A DNA stretch of 7,916 nt. Origin: an uncultured Eubacteriales bacterium (GTDB lineage Bacteria; Bacillota; Clostridia; Lachnospirales; Anaerotignaceae). Below, piece by piece: positions 6,573-7,916 of this stretch (position 1 is its first letter; each line of letters begins with the position of its first letter). The stretch spans positions 1-7,916 of the forward strand of contig CAKQPE010000089.1 in assembly GCA_934256695.1 (NCBI GenBank). The letters run 5' to 3'. A program made the translations under genes and the position numbers. The notes below the pieces were generated by a model. The model ran no database searches and was not told the DNA's origin. It saw only the letters and a program-made list of their open reading frames with translations.

Positions 6573-7568
6573 TTATGCCTCTTTTACAACCGGAATATAT
6601 ACCATCTTCAGTGGAATCATTCTTTTATACTTGTCACTCAAATCATTATAATACTTCAAAATTAAATCTACAAGTTCTGTACCATTGATTCCTCTGATAA
6701 TAGGTGTGCTGTCCAGATACTTCTGAGCGTACTTCGTGTAATTGGACAGTGTTACGAATAGTCCATAATCACCCTCTCGCATTGCACCCTTCAGAGACCG
6801 TATGGTTGCTTCACCAATATCACTATCTTGACTCTTTACCTGTACCAGAATACGAGGTGGCAACTCATCCTTATATGCCATAATATCAATACCACTGTCT
6901 CCGCCATGTGCAGAAACTGTTGTACGATAACCCATTGCTCTTAACAAGTCAGCTACGAACTCCTCCAAGTCATATCCCTTGAGATTCTTGCTCAGTTCCT
7001 TCAGAATAAAATCTCTCGTTGCCTCTACAATCTCATCGGCTGTAGCACCAACGCTCTCATCATCATCCGTTCCGGAAGTCATAGCATTTTTCTTAAATTC
7101 CTTATCCAGTGCCGCAAGATACTCGTCAGCATAATTTTTAACGGTAAAGAAAGACATTGCTGAACCAACCTCATACAATGCACCTTGTGAAAACGAGGTT
7201 CTTGGCAGATGCTTTAACCATTTTACTTTATGCTGCTGTACATATTCCGCAGCTTCAGGATGATATTCATATCCGCCTTCAACCACACCGATATTTATTT
7301 GGCGGTCAATCTTTGATGGAAATACAACATAATCGCCAATCTCAACCTCATGTGTAAATCGATATAACATACCAGCACCGTTTGCGACGCTGCCCTTCTT
7401 GGCATACGGATAAACTTCTGTATATTTTTCTTTGAAAGCATCACGGTCAGCTTGAATACGACTTAAATCACCCATGTCCTTCCAGCCAATAGCTATTACA
7501 TCATGATGCAGAAATAAATTATCATCCTTTGTATGGATACCCCATATTCTTTTTTCTTCACTTGGCAT
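6573..7568 (-). CDS. Mrr-family (type IV-like) restriction endonuclease with EVE/PUA-like N-terminal domain
   Basis: This 331-residue protein has two parts. Residues about 7-145 show IAIGW (25-29), GDLS (33-36), a YRFTHEVEIGDYVVFPS stretch (69-85), an IGVVEGGYEYHP strand (93-104) and VKWLKHLPRTSFSQGAL (115-131). This is the pattern of the EVE/PUA-like domain attached to many restriction nucleases and thought to read modified bases. Residues about 197-305 are a Mrr catalytic (PD-(D/E)xK) domain: YDLEEFVADLLRAMGY with candidate acid E202/E203, GGDSGIDI with D228, and QVK with Q243 and K245. All expected active-site residues are present, so it should be active. It would cut DNA carrying foreign modification, giving defence against phage or plasmids, in the cytoplasm. 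ATG at 7566-7568 has AGGAGG (7575-7580) 6 nt upstream. No methyltransferase is beside it, as expected for type IV enzymes. Specificity cannot be read from sequence. GC resembles the housekeeping genes (24/60 at 6841-6900). Confidence 0.9.
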   Translation of the reverse strand: MPSEEKRIWGIHTKDDNLFLHHDVIAIGWKDMGDLSRIQADRDAFKEKYTEVYPYAKKGSVANGAGMLYRFTHEVEIGDYVVFPSKIDRQINIGVVEGGYEYHPEAAEYVQQHKVKWLKHLPRTSFSQGALYEVGSAMSFFTVKNYADEYLAALDKEFKKNAMTSGTDDDESVGATADEIVEATRDFILKELSKNLKGYDLEEFVADLLRAMGYRTTVSAHGGDSGIDIMAYKDELPPRILVQVKSQDSDIGEATIRSLKGAMREGDYGLFVTLSNYTKYAQKYLDSTPIIRGINGTELVDLILKYYNDLSDKYKRMIPLKMVYIPVVKEA

Positions 7569-7794
7569 TTTAATCCTCCTAAAACAGTTCGTTGCATTGA
7601 ATCTAATATCTGCTCTGCTTCTGCAATCATGCCTGTGTTATTACAGTCTTTTTTGAGAAACCGTTTTTACACAACAATATTGTTAATTGATTTATGCTTC
7701 CAAACTCGACATATTTATACAGATTATTATTGAGTTCTTAGACGCCATAAATTTTTTTGTACTTGTTATATAACCGTAAAAACAATTGGAATTA

Positions 7795-7816
7795 CTGAAA
7801 AGCAAAATATTTTCAG
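7795..7816. repeat. Hairpin-forming inverted repeat CTGAAAA/TTTTCAG
   Basis: CTGAAAA (7795-7801) and TTTTCAG (7810-7816) are exact reverse complements separated by 8 bases. It forms a short 7-bp stem on either strand, and on the minus strand a T-rich stretch lies about ten bases further on. It could be part of a structured RNA. Confidence 0.5.
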
Positions 7817-7851
7817 GCATTCTCCCTTTGTAGCAATACCACAGTCTCAAC

Positions 7852-7879
7852 GGTACTTTCGTTGTCCCAACAAAGTTCC
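7852..7879. repeat. Long imperfect stem-loop upstream of the Mrr-family gene
   Basis: The left arm is GG-T-ACTTT-c-GTTG (7852-7864), the loop is TCC (7865-7867) and the right arm is CAAC-AAAGT-T-CC (7868-7879). This gives 11 base pairs with one bulged base (7860) and one mismatch (7854/7877). It is the strongest secondary structure in this gap and has no T run after it on either strand, which argues against a terminator and for a structured element. Confidence 0.6.
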
Positions 7880-7916
7880 TGCGTCTCCCTGTCTCCAAAA
7901 TACACCGGAAAACGGA

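Larger units (their letters stand above)
7569..7916. other. 348-bp gene-free stretch at the right edge
   Basis: I find no convincing gene here. The stretch holds the ribosome binding site of the Mrr-family gene, palindromes AACAATATTGTT (7673-7684) and GTTATATAAC (7765-7774), and two hairpins (7795-7816 and 7852-7879). It also holds two direct copies of GTCTCC (7883-7888 and 7891-7896). A 68-codon minus-strand frame (7692-7898, TTG start) has no ribosome binding site at a usable distance and a composition unlike a normal protein. I saw no convincing promoter for the Mrr-family gene, so its transcript may begin further upstream, beyond 7916 or within this element. Confidence 0.6.

Noticed and set aside
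7496..7630. 44-codon minus-strand frame overlapping the start of the Mrr-family gene, as a leader or coupled gene
   Set aside because: Its first 21 codons (MIAEAEQILDSMQRTVLGGL and one Lys) look protein-like, but there is no ribosome binding site before its ATG, and the second half only reads the nuclease gene out of frame. Chance is the simpler explanation.
7692..7898. 68-codon minus-strand open frame as a gene
   Set aside because: It starts at TTG without a ribosome binding site at normal spacing, overlaps two hairpins, and its Arg/Cys/Tyr-rich and polar run has no domain pattern. It is described as part of a non-coding stretch instead.

Overview
The window reads as a low-GC Gram-positive chromosome, most likely a Clostridia-type Firmicute. 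The basis is AT-rich DNA, frequent ATA and AGA codons, strong purine-rich Shine-Dalgarno sites, the rimO-pgsA-cinA-recA gene order, and a secreted protein with a copper-amine-oxidase-N-terminal-type (stalk) domain. I cannot name a species from the sequence alone. All supported genes lie on the minus strand, so transcription runs from high to low coordinates.

Positions 1-4170 hold a tightly packed housekeeping cluster, read in the order rimO, pgsA, cinA, recA. RimO modifies ribosomal protein S12, PgsA makes the anionic phospholipid precursor phosphatidylglycerol phosphate, CinA is a nucleotide-salvage/damage-inducible protein, and RecA is the recombinase. recA runs off the left edge with 307 codons present. 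A promoter with an extended -10 sits before rimO. A second, very good promoter with a LexA/DinR-like operator over its start lies in the cinA-recA gap, so recA can probably be induced on its own. rimO and cinA both start with TTG behind good ribosome binding sites.

Positions 4171-4404 separate this cluster from the next gene and hold an intrinsic terminator and the rimO promoter. Positions 4405-6429 encode a 674-residue secreted protein of much lower GC. It has three diverged internal repeats and a C-terminal stalk-like domain. Its start region carries a perfect 15-bp AT-only inverted repeat.

Positions 6573-7568 encode a type IV-like Mrr-family restriction endonuclease whose N-terminal domain resembles EVE/PUA-like modified-base readers. 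It has no methyltransferase partner in view, as expected for a modification-dependent enzyme. Positions 7569-7916 hold no convincing gene. They contain two hairpins, short palindromes and an open frame that looks spurious, and may be a dispersed or structured non-coding element.

I see no CRISPR array, tRNA, rRNA or transposase, and no clear new multi-gene system. The most unusual parts are the accessory block (repeat surface protein plus lone Mrr-type nuclease) placed upstream of a conserved housekeeping cluster, and the structured region at the right edge.
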